Source: Symsagittifera roscoffensis
Taxonomy: Eukaryota > Xenacoelomorpha > Acoela > Convolutidae
NCBI RefSeq assembly: GCF_963678635.1
Contig: NC_087066.1
Span: 43,571,624-43,635,623, forward strand
Reading direction: 5' to 3'
DNA length: 64,000 bases
Below the pieces are notes generated by a model that had not been told where the DNA came from, did not search any database, and saw only the letters and a list, made by a program, of their open reading frames with translations. The first letter of the stretch is position 1, and the number at the start of each line of letters is the position of its first letter. Positions 12,171-23,216 of the stretch are shown here, piece by piece. A program made the translations under genes and the position numbers.

Positions 12171-15100
12171 ACTATCCCAGGACTCAATTGTTGGGACACT
12201 TAATTTACTATCCCAGGACTAGGTGTTGGGACACTTAATTTAATATCCAAGGACTAGGTGTTGGGACACTTAAATTACTATCCCAGGAGTAAGTGTTGGG
12301 ACACTCAACTTACTATCCCAGGACTCAAGCGTTGGGACCCTTAAATTACTATCCCCGATTCAAGTGTTGGGAAACTTAATTTACTATCCCAGGAATAGGT
12401 GTTGGGACACTTAATTTACTATCCCAGGACTAGGTGTTGGGACATTTAAAATAGTATCCCAGGACTACCTTTTGGTGCACTTAATTTACTATCCCAGAAC
12501 TTGGTGTTAGGACACTTGAATCGCTATCCCAGGAGTCAAGTGTTGGGACACTCAACTTACTATCCCAGGACTCAAGCGTTGGGACCCTTGAATTACTATC
12601 CCAGGACTCAAGTGTTGGGAAATTGAATAATTTACTATCCCAGGACTAGGTGTTGGGACATTTAATTTACTATCCAAGGACTAGGTGTTGGGACACTTAT
12701 ATTACTATCCCAGGATTCAAGTGTTGGGACACTCAATTGACTATCCCAGGACTCAAGTGTTGGGACCCTTGAATTTTTATCCCAGGACTCAAGTGCTGGG
12801 ACACTCATTTTACTATCCCAGGACTCAAGTGTTGGGACCCTTGAACTACTATCCCAGCACTCAAGTGTTGGTACCCTTAAATTACTATCCCAGGACTAAG
12901 TGTTGGGACAATTAATTCACTATCCCAGGACTAGGTGTTGGGACATTTAATTGACTATCCGAGAACTAGATATTGGGACACTTAAATTACTATCCCAGGA
13001 CTAGGTGCTGGGACACTTAATTCGCTATCCTAGGACTAGGTCTTGGGACACTGAACTCACTATTCCAGAACTAGGGGTTGAGACACTTAATTTACTATCC
13101 CATTGCTATCCCTCTGTCTATCTTCCCTAGATTTAATGCTGGGATACTCAATATACTATCCCAGCACTAGCTGTTGAGATATTTAATTTACTACACCAGA
13201 ACTAGGTGTTGCGACACTTATTTTACTATCCCAGGACTAGGTGTTGGGACACTTAATTCACTATCCCAGGTCTAGGTGTTGCGACACTTATTTTACTATC
13301 CCAGGACTAGGTCTTGGGACACTTTAATTACTATCCCAGGACTAGGTGTTGGGACGCTTAATTCGCTATCCCAGGACTAGGTGTTGGGACACTGAATTTA
13401 CTATCCCAGAACTAGGTGTTGAGACACTTAATTTACTATCCCAAGAGTCAAGTGTTGGGACACTCAACTTACTATCCCAGGACTCAAGCGTTGGGACCCT
13501 TAAATTACTATCCCATGATTCAAGTGTTGGGAAACTTAATTTACTATCCCAGGACTCAAGTGTTGGGACACTTAATTCCTTATCCAAGGTCTAGGTGTTG
13601 CGACACTTAGTTTACTATCCCAGGACTAGGTGTTGGGACACTCACTTTTTTATCCCAGGACTAGGTGTTAGTACACTTATTTTACTATCCCAGGACCGGG
13701 TGTTGGGACACTTAATTTACTATCGCAGGACTAGGTGTTGGGACACGTAATTTACTATCCAAGGACTGGGTTTTGGGACACTTAAATTACTATCCCAGGA
13801 GTCAAGTGTTGGGACACTCAACTTACTATCTCAGGACTCAAGTGTTGAGATCCTTGAATTCATATCCCAGGACTCAAATGTTGGGACACTCATTTTACTA
13901 TCCCAGGGCTCAAGTGTTGGTACCCTTAAATTACTATCCCTGGACTAGGTGTTGGGACACTTAGTTCACCATCCCAGGACTAGGTGTTGGGACACTTATT
14001 TTACTATCCCAGGACTAGGTGTTGGGACACTTAAATTTCTATCCCAGGACTAGGTGTTGGTGCACTTAATTTACTATTCCAGAACTTGGTGTTAGGACAC
14101 TTAAATCGCTATCCCAGGACTAGGTGTTGGGACACTTAATTTAATATCCCAGAACTAGGTGTTGAGACACTTAATTTACTATCCCAGGAGTCAACTGTTG
14201 GGAAGTCAACTTACTATCCCAGAACTCAAGTGTTGGAACCCTTGAATTACTATCCCAGGACTCAATTGTTGGGACACTTAATTTACTATCCCAGGACTAG
14301 GTGTTGGGACACTTAATTTACTATCCAAGGACTAGGTGTTGGGACACTTAAATTGCTATCCCAGGAGTAAGTGTTGGGACACTCAACTTACTATCCCAGG
14401 ACTCAAGCGTTGGGACCCTTAAATTACTATCCCCGATTCAAGTGTTGGGAAACTTAATTTACTATCCCAGGAATAGGTGTTGGGACACTTAATTTACTAT
14501 CCCAGGACTAGGTGTTGGGACATTTAAATTAGTATCCCAGGACTACCTTTTGGTGCACTTAATTTACTATCCCAGAACTTGGTGTTAGGACACTTAAATC
14601 GCTATCCCAGGAGTCAAGTGTTGGGAAACTCAATTTACTATCCCAGGACTCAAGCGTTGGGACCCTTGAATTACTATCCCAGGACTCAAGTGTTGGGAAA
14701 TTCATTAATTTACTATCCCAGGACTAGGTGTTGGGACATTTAATTTACTATCCAAGGACTAGGTGTTGGGACACTTAAATTACTATCCCAGGATTCAAGT
14801 GTTGGGATACTCAATTGACTATCCCAGGACTCAAGTGTTGGGACCCTTGAAATTTTATCCCAGGACTCAAGTGTTGGGACACTCATTTTACTATCCCAGG
14901 TCTCAAGTGTTGGGACCCTTGAACTACTATCCCAGCACTCAAGTGTTGGTACCCTTAAATTACTATCCCAGGACTAAGTGTTGGGACAATTAATTCACTA
15001 TCCCAGGACTAGGTGTTGGGACACTTAATTGACTATCCCAGAACTAGATGTTGGGACACTTAAATTACTAGCCAATGACTAGGTGTTGGTACACTTAAAT

Positions 15101-16589
15101 TATTATCCCAGGACTAGGTGCTGGGACACTTAATTTAATATCCCAAGACTAGGTGTTAGGACACTTACTTTACTATCCCAGGACTAGGTGTTGGTGCACT
15201 TAATTTACTATTCCAGAACTTGGTGTTAGGACACTTAAATCGCTATCCCAGGACTAGGTGTTGGGACACTTAATTTAATATCCCAGAACTAGGTGTTGAG
15301 ACACTTAATTTACTATCCCAGGAGTCAACTGTTGGGAAGTCAACTTACTATCCCAGAACTCAAGTGTTGGAACCCTTGAATTACTATCCCAGGACTCAAT
15401 TGTTGGGACACTTAATTTACTATCCCAGGACTAGGTGTTGGGACACTTAATTTACTATCCAAGGACTAGGTGTTGGGACACTTAAATTACTATCCCAGGA
15501 GTAAGTGTTGGGACACTCAACTTACTATCCCAGGACTCAAGCGTTGGGACCCTTAAATTACTATCCCCGATTCAAGTGTTGGGAAACTTAATTTACTATC
15601 CCAGGAGTAGGTGTTGGGACACTTAATTTACTATCCCAGGACTAGGTGTTGGGACATTTAAAATAGTATCCCAGGACTACCTTTTGGTGCACTTAATTTA
15701 CTATCCCAGAACTTGGTGTTAGGACACTTAAATCGCTATCCCAGGAGTCAAGTGTTGGGACACTCAATTTACTATCCCAGGACTCAAGCGTTGGGACCCT
15801 TGAGTTACTATCCCAGGACTCAAGTGTTGGGAAATTCATTAATTTACTATCCCAGGACTAGGTGTTGGGACATTTAATTTACTATCCAAGGACTAGGTGT
15901 TGGGACACTTAAATTACTATCCCAGGATTCAAGTGTTGGGACACTCAATTGACTATCCCAGGACTCAAGTGTTGGGACACTCATTTTACTATCCCAGGTC
16001 TCAAGTGTTGGGACCCTTGAACTAATATCCCAGCACTCAAGTGTTGGTACCCTTAAATTACTATCCCAGGACTAAGTGTTGGGACAATTAATTCACTATC
16101 CCAGGACTAGATGTTGGGACACTTAATTGACTATCCCAGAACTAGATGTTGGGACACTTAAATTACTATCCAATGACTAGGTGTTGGTACACTTAAATTA
16201 CTATCCCAGGACTAGGTGCTGGGACACTTAATTTACTATCCCAAGACTAGGTGTTAGGACACTTACTTTACTATCCCAGGACTAGGTGTTAGTACACTTA
16301 GTTTACTATACAGGACTAGGTGTTGGGACACTTAATTCACTATCACAGGACTAGGTGTTGGGACACTTAATTTACTATCCCAGAACTAGGTGTTGAGACA
16401 CTTAATTTACTATCCCAGGAGTCAAGTGTTGGGACACTCAACTTACTATCCCAGGACTCAAGTGTTGGGACCCTTAATTTGCTATCCATGGACTCCAGTG
16501 TTGGTACCCTTAAATTACTATTCCAGGACTCAAGTGTTGGGACCCTTGAATTACTATCCCAGGACTCAAGTTTTGGGACCCTTAATTTA
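12171..16589. repeat. Satellite array 2: same 35/36-bp family between the duplicated blocks
   Basis: About 4.4 kb (roughly 125 monomers) of the same satellite as 1-8,510. The first 370 bp follow the order seen at about 7,165-7,530, including the private variant taatatccaagg. Near 12,545 the order switches to that seen from about 2,755 onwards and then tracks it: 13,346 matches 3,601/4,060, 14,763 matches 5,477, and 16,390 matches 8,311. The marker pair with ctctgtctatcttccctaga recurs near 13,100. The mosaic order suggests unequal exchange between higher-order units. The array ends in the same degenerate edge as array 1. Confidence 0.95.
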
Positions 16590-16759
16590 CTATCCCAAGA
16601 CTACCTCAAGAACTCTAGCACAATTCCCCCACTACCGGAACGCAAGTGTTGAGATACATAAACGACTATCCCAGCTCCACCTCCGGAACGCAAAAGTTGG
16701 GAGACTTAATTTAGTATCCCAAAATTGCCGCAGGAACTCGTGTGTAATGTCCCCAAGCC
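16590..16759. repeat. Degenerate right edge of satellite array 2
   Basis: This is the second copy of the frayed edge at 8,511-8,680, offset by 8,079 bp. It has the same long monomers containing ccacctccggaacgc and ends at gtaatgtcccc. Only a few substitutions separate the two copies (for example ctctagc against ctttagc). Confidence 0.75.
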
Positions 16760-17632
16760 CAGATTAAAGTCCCAAAGTAACCCTGATTTTTTCTAATCCG
16801 AAACAAGTTTAAATGCGGCCGGTATTAGCCTTGTTATGGTTGCAAATGTACCAGTTCTTACTGAAAACTCCTCTGTAAAATTTTACAATCTGTTCCGAAA
16901 AGTTCCGAAAACAATAAAAACTAAGGGAAAGAAATAAAGAATAAAAAATTGTATATATCTGAAATCCAAAGTCGACTGAGACCGTGTTACCGCTTAAAGG
17001 CCACTACTATGTTACCGCTTAAAGGCCACTAACAAAATACACCCCACTCTAGAAAAAAGAGCGCCCCCATGGCTAAGTCTCTATGTACCTTAAACACGCG
17101 AACTTCATTAAAAACAAGGTTGGAAGCTCTAAAATACCATTAGTTTTTGTTAGACAGTGCACTTTTGATCCAATTCAGTTGGATCAACTTATAACTCGCC
17201 TTATCTCAACATAATCACATAAAATGCACTCAACAAATTAAATCCAGTACTCACATACCGACACGACTCTAGATTCAAGTAAATAATGTGACTAAGATAA
17301 CTCTAGAAGTTTGAAGTAAGTAGATTTAAATCAAGCAATTAAATTCTCCGGACCATTGGGCAGCTTCAGCTGTCCACCTTCCCAGTCAAGGTTCACTCTT
17401 GCCCAATTGATTGTACTTCATTCCGAATTCTGTCGTGAACAAGACAGCCCTACTCGTACTGATGATTCTAAAAAAATTGCGAGTAATTTTTGTCAACTTT
17501 CCCGCAATTTTATCTCGCTTCTTCTGCTGATCTTAACTTCTGATTTTCAGTTGTCGCGAGAAACTTGAGCATGACAGGGTCGATTCGAATTTTTGAAAAG
17601 TTACTTTTGTCCTCAAAATCAAGGTTAAACTT

Positions 17633-18240
17633 TCATATGAAGGTCAAATTTCCAAATGTGACCGACTGGTATTTGCCTTTTGCGGCATCTAGGCCTCTTT
17701 TATTGTAGACTTCTCTCGCCTCTGGTTCAATGAGAATATTTCGGAAATGAACCAGCACCTCGAAATATTCTTCTCTTCCGCCTTTGTCTGGCATAGAAGA
17801 TAAGACTCTTATATGCCTATCCACTATCTCAATAAAATATCAATGAGGCTCGGAGGATGGAAAAAGGATTCTGTGCGTCATGTAGACGCAGTATCTTCCA
17901 GCAAAATCCTTTTGCGAAAGTTTCTGCTTTCAAGTTAGCGTGAAGCTTCTTCCCCTCTCTCTGACTTTCAGAGATTTTGTTCTTGTAGTCGCTCTCCAGT
18001 GAGTCCCTCTCAATTCCGAGAGCTTTAACTTTTAATTTGTATCCTTCGACGGCTCCCTTCAGTTGCAGGAGTTCCACAATCCCGTTGTTAACGTCAATGT
18101 GAGAGTCTCAGTTGCTCTCCGAGTTGCAGGCTTGTCACTCCCAGCTTCTCGCTGTTATCTAAATACCTCTCTGCTTCACCTACTGACCCTTGATTGCGCC
18201 CGATTCACAAAAGGGTCCCAAAATTGGCGCCCGATTCACA
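17633..18240 (-). pseudogene. Coiled-coil plus J-domain (DnaJ-like) protein remnant, copy 2
   Basis: Same minus-strand remnant as at 9,554-10,160, with the same MPD in place of HPD and the same frame break before the PDKGG loop. This shows it was already broken before the duplication. The upstream part differs: where copy 1 encodes the start of the coiled coil (CEEVINLKGQIGE), copy 2 has the replaced sequence at 18,193-18,225 and a 111-codon minus-strand frame runs through the junction by chance. The J-domain section (17,633-17,824) and the coiled-coil section (17,829-18,077) give the same translations as copy 1. Confidence 0.55.
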
Positions 18241-18746
18241 AAATTTTGTGGTTGAAATTGCTCAAGTGGCGCCGCAGTTCTATATTTAGAATTGGCGCCT
18301 ACTATCCTGAATATATTAGGACGCAACACCGCTTTAATTTCAAACAGTTCCAGCAGCAGATAAAAAAAAAAAATCTGCGATTTCTGGTTCCTGTCGGTTT
18401 CCTTAAAACCACATATAGATATAATTTTTGTTAATTCCACAGGTAACACTGTGTTTTCATTTCTTTTATTCTTAATTCCACAAGTAGCACTGTGTTTTGT
18501 TTTAACTGCACTCAAACATGTCTTAAATTTGTACGTCCAAACATTCTATGTGACTAACTTTCTGATTTGTAAAAACCATATCCTGTTGTCCCGTGTTTTG
18601 CACGTTTGTTTCCCTTACCAAACATTGTTTTTCTTTTCCCTGTCTGTATCTACTTCTGGAACTTCTGCTCAAGTGTTTATAATAACTGTACTCCCCCAAT
18701 GGGTTTAACGGCTGCAATACCGTTTCCTTAGTAGCCCCGCACTTTT

Positions 18747-18950
18747 TTAAAGCTGCCGCGAGAAAAATATACGCAAAATAAATCCTAAAAACTTACATAG
18801 AAGATAAACTGTTAGCGTAGTGATTGCGACTTCTCTAGCTATTCTCCAATACAGGAGCATTTGTTTTTCCATTTTTGCAAACCACGGAAAATATAACCAG
18901 CCGTATGCTGGAAGCTTTTCAGCCAAAATTGTTCGATTGATCATTAGCAT
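18747..18950 (-). pseudogene. Hydrophobic membrane-segment ORF or exon, copy 2
   Basis: Second copy of the frame at 10,665-10,868. The same 67 codons are open, with two residue changes in the middle (KMEKQMLLYWR against KMETQMLLYWG). The gtaagt donor-like site within it is conserved. No family is recognised. The hydrophobic content suggests a membrane segment. Confidence 0.3.
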
Positions 18951-19361
18951 ATTCCCCTCTTTTTCCCAGGAAGACCTCCTTTCCTGTTATAGTCTTCCGA
19001 CTATGTTTCATAAGTTGTGACAACTGACTGTCTCTCAAATTTTATCCTTGAAAAGACCTCCACCGTTAATATCGAAGGAGCTCAAAGTTGCTTAATGTTT
19101 GCCGTTTTATCTTATTCTGTTTGACGTGCGGGTCAACTTCAGTTGTTTTCCATATAATACCCAGGACCCATTAACTAATTCAAAAGCATTGGGATAGTTT
19201 TTATTGCACAGTGTGAGATAATTTTTGATTATTACGATAAATTACTCTGCTTATTGGGTCCATAAATTGTATGTGCGACTCGCTGCCAAAATTTGTAATT
19301 TCCACCGGTACTTCTTCTATGCAGGAGGATACTTCTGCGAATTTTAAAATTCACACTTCCG

Positions 19362-19827
19362 TATGCCCGCCGAAATGGCTTTGCATCAGCGTTTTACTTT
19401 ATTTTATGTCTCATTTTATTCGAAAACACTAAATCCGTTGAGCTGCGTGAAAAGATCCGGTTATGTTTATCAAACACTATCTAATTTTTTTTCGTCAGAT
19501 GACAATTGTGCACCGTTCAGATTAGCGAGTTTGCCAAATTCAAAACGCTCCTGATGCTGCGGTCGTTCCTTGCTACTAACGAGTCCGTTCTATAGAATCT
19601 GATTGCTCAAATCGGTATTATGAGCAATCTTGCCGTCATGCTATATATAATCGCTTCAATTTGCATGTTCAGTACCTTCGGACAACTTTTTCCTTGGCTT
19701 ACGCTAACCAGTGAATCAGCTACCAGTAGTCCGGTTTTACTCTTCGAATTCCTTTATGTCTTCAATTAGACTTTCCGTGCTACTAAAGACAGTGATGTTT
19801 TCATCCTTGATGACCATTTCTACTAGT
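19362..19827 (-). pseudogene. Ty3/gypsy pol remnant: protease-RT linker and RT start, copy 2
   Basis: Counterpart of 11,280-11,745, with the same scattered matches (GLLVADSLVSVSQGK, then TDLVFSNKMRHKIK on the minus strand) and the same stops. No RT catalytic motifs follow. In this copy the fragment is still joined, through the protease, to a full-length gag remnant. Confidence 0.5.
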
Positions 19828-19830
19828 TTT

Positions 19831-20199
19831 TCAAGTCAGCTGGGGATTCTTGCATTTCTCTCTGCTACTGCATAGCAAATGTTCGCCAATATTTAGAAAA
19901 CATTCTTGATCTATCATGTAGTCCAAACCAAGAAAGCAGGGTAAACAGTTATCCGCCGTTATTAAAACTTCTTGGGCGAGATCTCCGGAGTTTGGTTTAA
20001 ATTGGTTTATGATGTCGACACTCCCAACTATTTTCAACGCCAAATTGTTAGCCGCTAACACTTTATTATTAAAAGCCTTCATGCTTCCCGGCTTTCCAAG
20101 CCGTTCGTACGTGTCGAAACTTATGAGCGAAATGCTACTCCCACTGACTAACTGACATTGACACTGACATTGAAACATTTTGTTTTGTTTTTGGAACAC
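19831..20199 (-). pseudogene. Ty3/gypsy retropepsin remnant lacking the catalytic Asp, copy 2
   Basis: A 122-codon minus-strand frame directly 3' of gag and overlapping its last codons in another frame. It shows SGSSISLIS and FLGLDYMIDQ, which correspond to the active-site loop and the C-terminal ILG-type motif of retropepsins. The residue before SGSS should be Asp but is missing (LVSGSS, about 20,145-20,150), a likely three-base deletion. An active enzyme needs the D-(T/S)-G of each dimer subunit, so this copy is predicted dead. Two residues differ from copy 1 (KAFNNK/NAFNNK and EVLITAD/EFLITAD). Confidence 0.75.
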
Positions 20200-21128
20200 A
20201 CCCTGGTTACGTTGGTTTGTTCTTTCCTTTTATTCCAAGGGCAATTTCGTTTAATGTGGGTAGAAATTCCACAAGTAAAACAATTACGGCAGTTCTTTGG
20301 CCAATGGCCCTTTTGCCTACATAGTCGACATTTGTCATAGTTGTTTTCCCTTCTGGGAATGTCATTTCTTTCGCGCGTATTTAGTCCTGGGGTGGGAGTT
20401 GATGCTCGGTCTCTTGAACCTTGTTCCCTATATCGGTTTCCTTCGCGTCGCGTTCCTCCCCAGTGGCCGTTGTCTCTTCGACCGTCACTGCTCCGGGCAT
20501 TATTTTCATTACCAACCGAGATCTGTTGGACTATTATGTTCACCGAGTTTATTAGGATTTCTGTTTCATCTCTCCAAATGGCTGCTATTCGTGGCGTTTG
20601 TTTTTTTTCCTCGATTCTAATTACGGCTTCCAGCTGAAGCGCTCACTCTAAAGTATTCGCCATGTTCATGTGCTTGTCCCCAATTGTCTTGCGGAGCTCA
20701 AGTCCAAGTTGCCTGTGGTGGATCACTTCGAGAAAACCTCCAAGCACTAAAGGATCCCGTATATCCTTGGACTCGTGTGGGTACGCTTTCACGCCAATTG
20801 CTGTAAATCCCCCAGGAAATCTGTTAATTTTTCTCCTGCCTGCTAAACACTACCGGTTTTTCACTGTAAAGACTTCGAAAAGCTTTAACAGTCTCATCAC
20901 AGCTTTTTTTGGTTGCCTCTGGGGGGTACGGTAAAATTCGATTGCAGATTTTTGCAATCTTGACGCAAAAAAATGCGGCCGTTAATCAGTTTCGATTCCA
21001 CTTACAGTACGTTCCCAGATTTGCAGTTCGGCTAATAGTTCAAAGTGTGTTATGAAGCTTTCAAAGTCTTTAAAACCGGTGACTGCCTCCGGCAATAACA
21101 TCTTGGTTACCGAACTTGGCATTGCCAT
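20148..21128 (-). pseudogene. Ty3/gypsy gag with two CCHC zinc knuckles, frameshifted
   Basis: Gag forms the retrotransposon capsid and binds its RNA. The minus-strand reading starts at an ATG at 21,128 (MAMPSSVTKMLLPEAVTG). It runs through a capsid-like region with FLGDLQQLA, AYPHESKDIRDPL and HHRQLGLELRKTIG, and ends in two tandem CX2CX4HX4C knuckles at 20,330-20,289 (CRLCRQKGHWPKNC) and 20,282-20,241 (CFTCGISTHIKRNC). The zinc ligands of both knuckles are intact. The frame is broken by a TAA near 20,990, frame shifts near 20,835 and 20,805, and a TGA near 20,645, so it is a pseudogene. The order gag then protease, in overlapping frames, fits a gypsy element. Copy 1 of the duplication is truncated just before the knuckles. 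Confidence 0.85.
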
Positions 21129-21690
21129 ATTTAACCTCCACCCTACTTCAAAGTTTTCAAGTTATCCTTGTAGTTGCAGTTTTTCTAGGTATTACCCGCT
21201 GTTTTCAGCTTAAGATAACGTTTTAAGTCCCTCCAACTACAATTTATCCGCTTTTATCTCAAAAACTTTGTTTTCAACTCGGTTTCTTTACCTTTCCGTT
21301 AATTTCGGTTGAATTACTTCTTGCTTTACAAATCAGCAGAAAAAAATTCAAGATCGATCGATTTAGTGTCGAGTTTTCCTGGTTTTCTCCAAGTAATATA
21401 TGAGTTGAACCAGGTTACGGTTTTCGCACCTTTTGTCAGCTTTATCTATCACTATGTAAAGTGAAGTTTTCTCCCGCCAGTCTAGGCGTTTGCATGTTTG
21501 TCAAAGTTATAGAATGCGTTGACAGTTCTCAGACATCGTGAATTAGCAATGACTTTTGTTAAACTAGTTCAAGTTATGTTCTTTACAATTTACAAACAAG
21601 GAAGCTTCCGTTTCCCTACAATGTTCCCCACCTTGAAATTGGAGTGCTCGACGGAGAAATTATGATGGATAATTTTGCAAACAGTTGGTT
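21129..21690 (-). other. Upstream flank of the gypsy gag; possible LTR or leader, not resolved
   Basis: About 560 bp upstream of gag on the minus strand. It should contain the leader and, if present, the 5' LTR. I find no clear TG...CA repeat partner elsewhere in the window and no convincing primer-binding site. No coding sequence is seen. Confidence 0.3.
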
Positions 21691-22760
21691 CCCCATGATA
21701 TAATTTTACCTTCAAATTTATTCAGCACATAATGGCAAACCTCGTTAATGATGTTAGCGAATGTGTCTCTAATTTCATTTACTTCTTATGTGCGGTAAAG
21801 CATTGAGCCAGTTAGAGGCTCACTTTTCAGAGGCCAGGTCGATTGCGTACTTATCAGTTTTAAGCGTTAAGGAAGTTGTCTCACGGAACTGGGGGTTAAA
21901 TTTGTCTTTACCGACTGGGTTAGGTATTATTTGTTCTCTGATAAACTCTTTACATATTTCTAAGTTTTTCATACTGTTAGGCGTTGTCCTGATTAGAAAT
22001 GAAAACTTTTGCTGAACTCTTTTAGTATAGCAGGCATAAATGTTTAGGGCGGTGGTTTGATCGATTTTCGTTAATTTCAAAAAAAAATTTCATCTGCTCA
22101 TTCTGTTGAAACTCACCGAGTTTTTCAACTTTGACAATGAGTTGGCATTTGGATGTCTTATAGCCAAAAAACTTACCTAGTGATACAATTATATCGAGGA
22201 CGGTTCGTAGGTTGCTGAATTTACCGACTGCGTTGTTTACTGATAAACGTATAGTTTACCGGGTTAGGTTGTCTACTGATAAACGTTTTTTTTTTGTTAA
22301 CGAACAGTTTAAATGGATTTGAGTACGAGTTCTTAATCGCTGATAAAGGAGATGGGCAGGTTTTTTTCGTGTTTTTAAATGCCAGTTTTCGATTTAGCGA
22401 GTTGAAAGCGTTTTCGGCATCTATCAGTAAAACAGCATCGGCGGATGTTTTGCTGTATTGATCTCTTAGCGTGTGGATCGCAAATTCAATGCCAAATTTT
22501 GGTGCTAGACAGAGTTGGGAGTTTGAACCGAGGGACATGAGTTAGTTTTTTAGGCATTTGGTGATATTTCGTCCTATTATCCTAGTCATAACTTCTCCTA
22601 TACCTATGGGTCTTACCCCTGGATTTTTATCTAAAGCTATTAACCTACATGTGTTATATGGTTCCGTTAGTTCTGGATTTAGTTCTTTGGTAATTTTAGC
22701 AATTTCTTTGGTTTGGCAATTTTAGCTACTGTTTTTGAAATCTCAAGTTAAATTGGTTTT
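21690..22760 (-). pseudogene. Reverse transcriptase pseudogene (non-gypsy family) with internal deletion
   Basis: On the minus strand the order is RLIALDKNPGVRPIGIGEV (about 22,650-22,590; RT fingers), then a region with FGIEFAIHTLRD, then AVLLIDAENAFNSLN (about 22,440-22,390; motif A with its Asp), then IKNSYSNPFKLFVN. Motif B and the YxDD motif C, expected next, are missing. The frame resumes at 22,080-21,820 with TKRVQQKFSFLIRTTPN and IREQIIPNPVGKDKF, which resemble the region C-terminal to RT in the same family. In-frame stops occur (for example near 22,545). The DKNPGVRPIGIGEV signature belongs to a metazoan RT family seen in cnidarians and other invertebrates. I am not certain whether it is classed as non-LTR or DIRS-like. 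It is a dead, internally deleted copy. Confidence 0.65.
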
Positions 22761-22849
22761 TCACGATGCAGGAACCAGTGAGCGTCTAGGTGGGCCATGA
22801 TGGCAATGGCCTTTTCTGCTGTCATTACTGTTCAAAGGTTCCCGCGTCG

Positions 22850-23200
22850 AGATCACGCTCAAAAACCGCTAAAAATATGGGCGTTCGAGCGGCTTCCAGC
22901 AAGATTTGAGCGGTTTGAGGGGTTTGGGTTTTTTTTGGAAAAACCGCTCAAACAAACATTAAAATATTTCACAAAACCGGTCAAAAATGCTCATTTCTTG
23001 CGGTGGTTTTTGAACGGTTTTTCAAGCAAGATTTGAGTGGTTCAAAACTGTTCAAATCTTGCGCGATTTTTAAGCGTTTTTTATTTTTTAGAAAAATCGT
23101 TCAAAAACCGCTCAAACCGCTCTTTTGAAACAAGATTTCGAGCGCAATCGTCTAAAAAATCGCTCAAACCGCTCACTTCTTGCTTCAAATTAGGTGAAAA
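22850..23200. repeat. Cluster of short inverted CCGCTC/GAGCGG motifs
   Basis: The motif aaaaaccgctcaaa and its reverse complement tttgagcggttt recur many times within 350 bp, along with the variants caagatttgagcggtttg and aaaatcgctcaaaccgctc. The copies are in both orientations and can pair into several hairpins, for example tttgagcggttt at 22,907 with aaaccgctcaaa at 22,943. No coding sequence is supported. Confidence 0.7.
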
Positions 23201-23216
23201 ATCTCGACTCGGTTTA

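Larger units (their letters stand above)
16760..20255. repeat. Segmental duplication, copy 2 (continues into intact flank)
   Basis: Second copy of the 8,681-12,170 block. It differs by scattered single-base changes and one local replacement. Copy 1 reads gaggttgatcacctcctcg near 10,113-10,131. At 18,193-18,225 copy 2 instead has sequence that includes a second gcgcccgattcacaaaa, probably templated from the neighbouring gcgcccgattcacaaaa. At its right end copy 2 runs on into gag without interruption, so it preserves the original junction that copy 1 has lost. 16,780-17,630 holds no recognisable gene. Confidence 0.93.

Noticed and set aside
1-16759. CRISPR-like appearance of short repeated units
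   Set aside because: The units are contiguous with no unique spacers, both unit parts are repeated, and the window is eukaryotic with retrotransposons.
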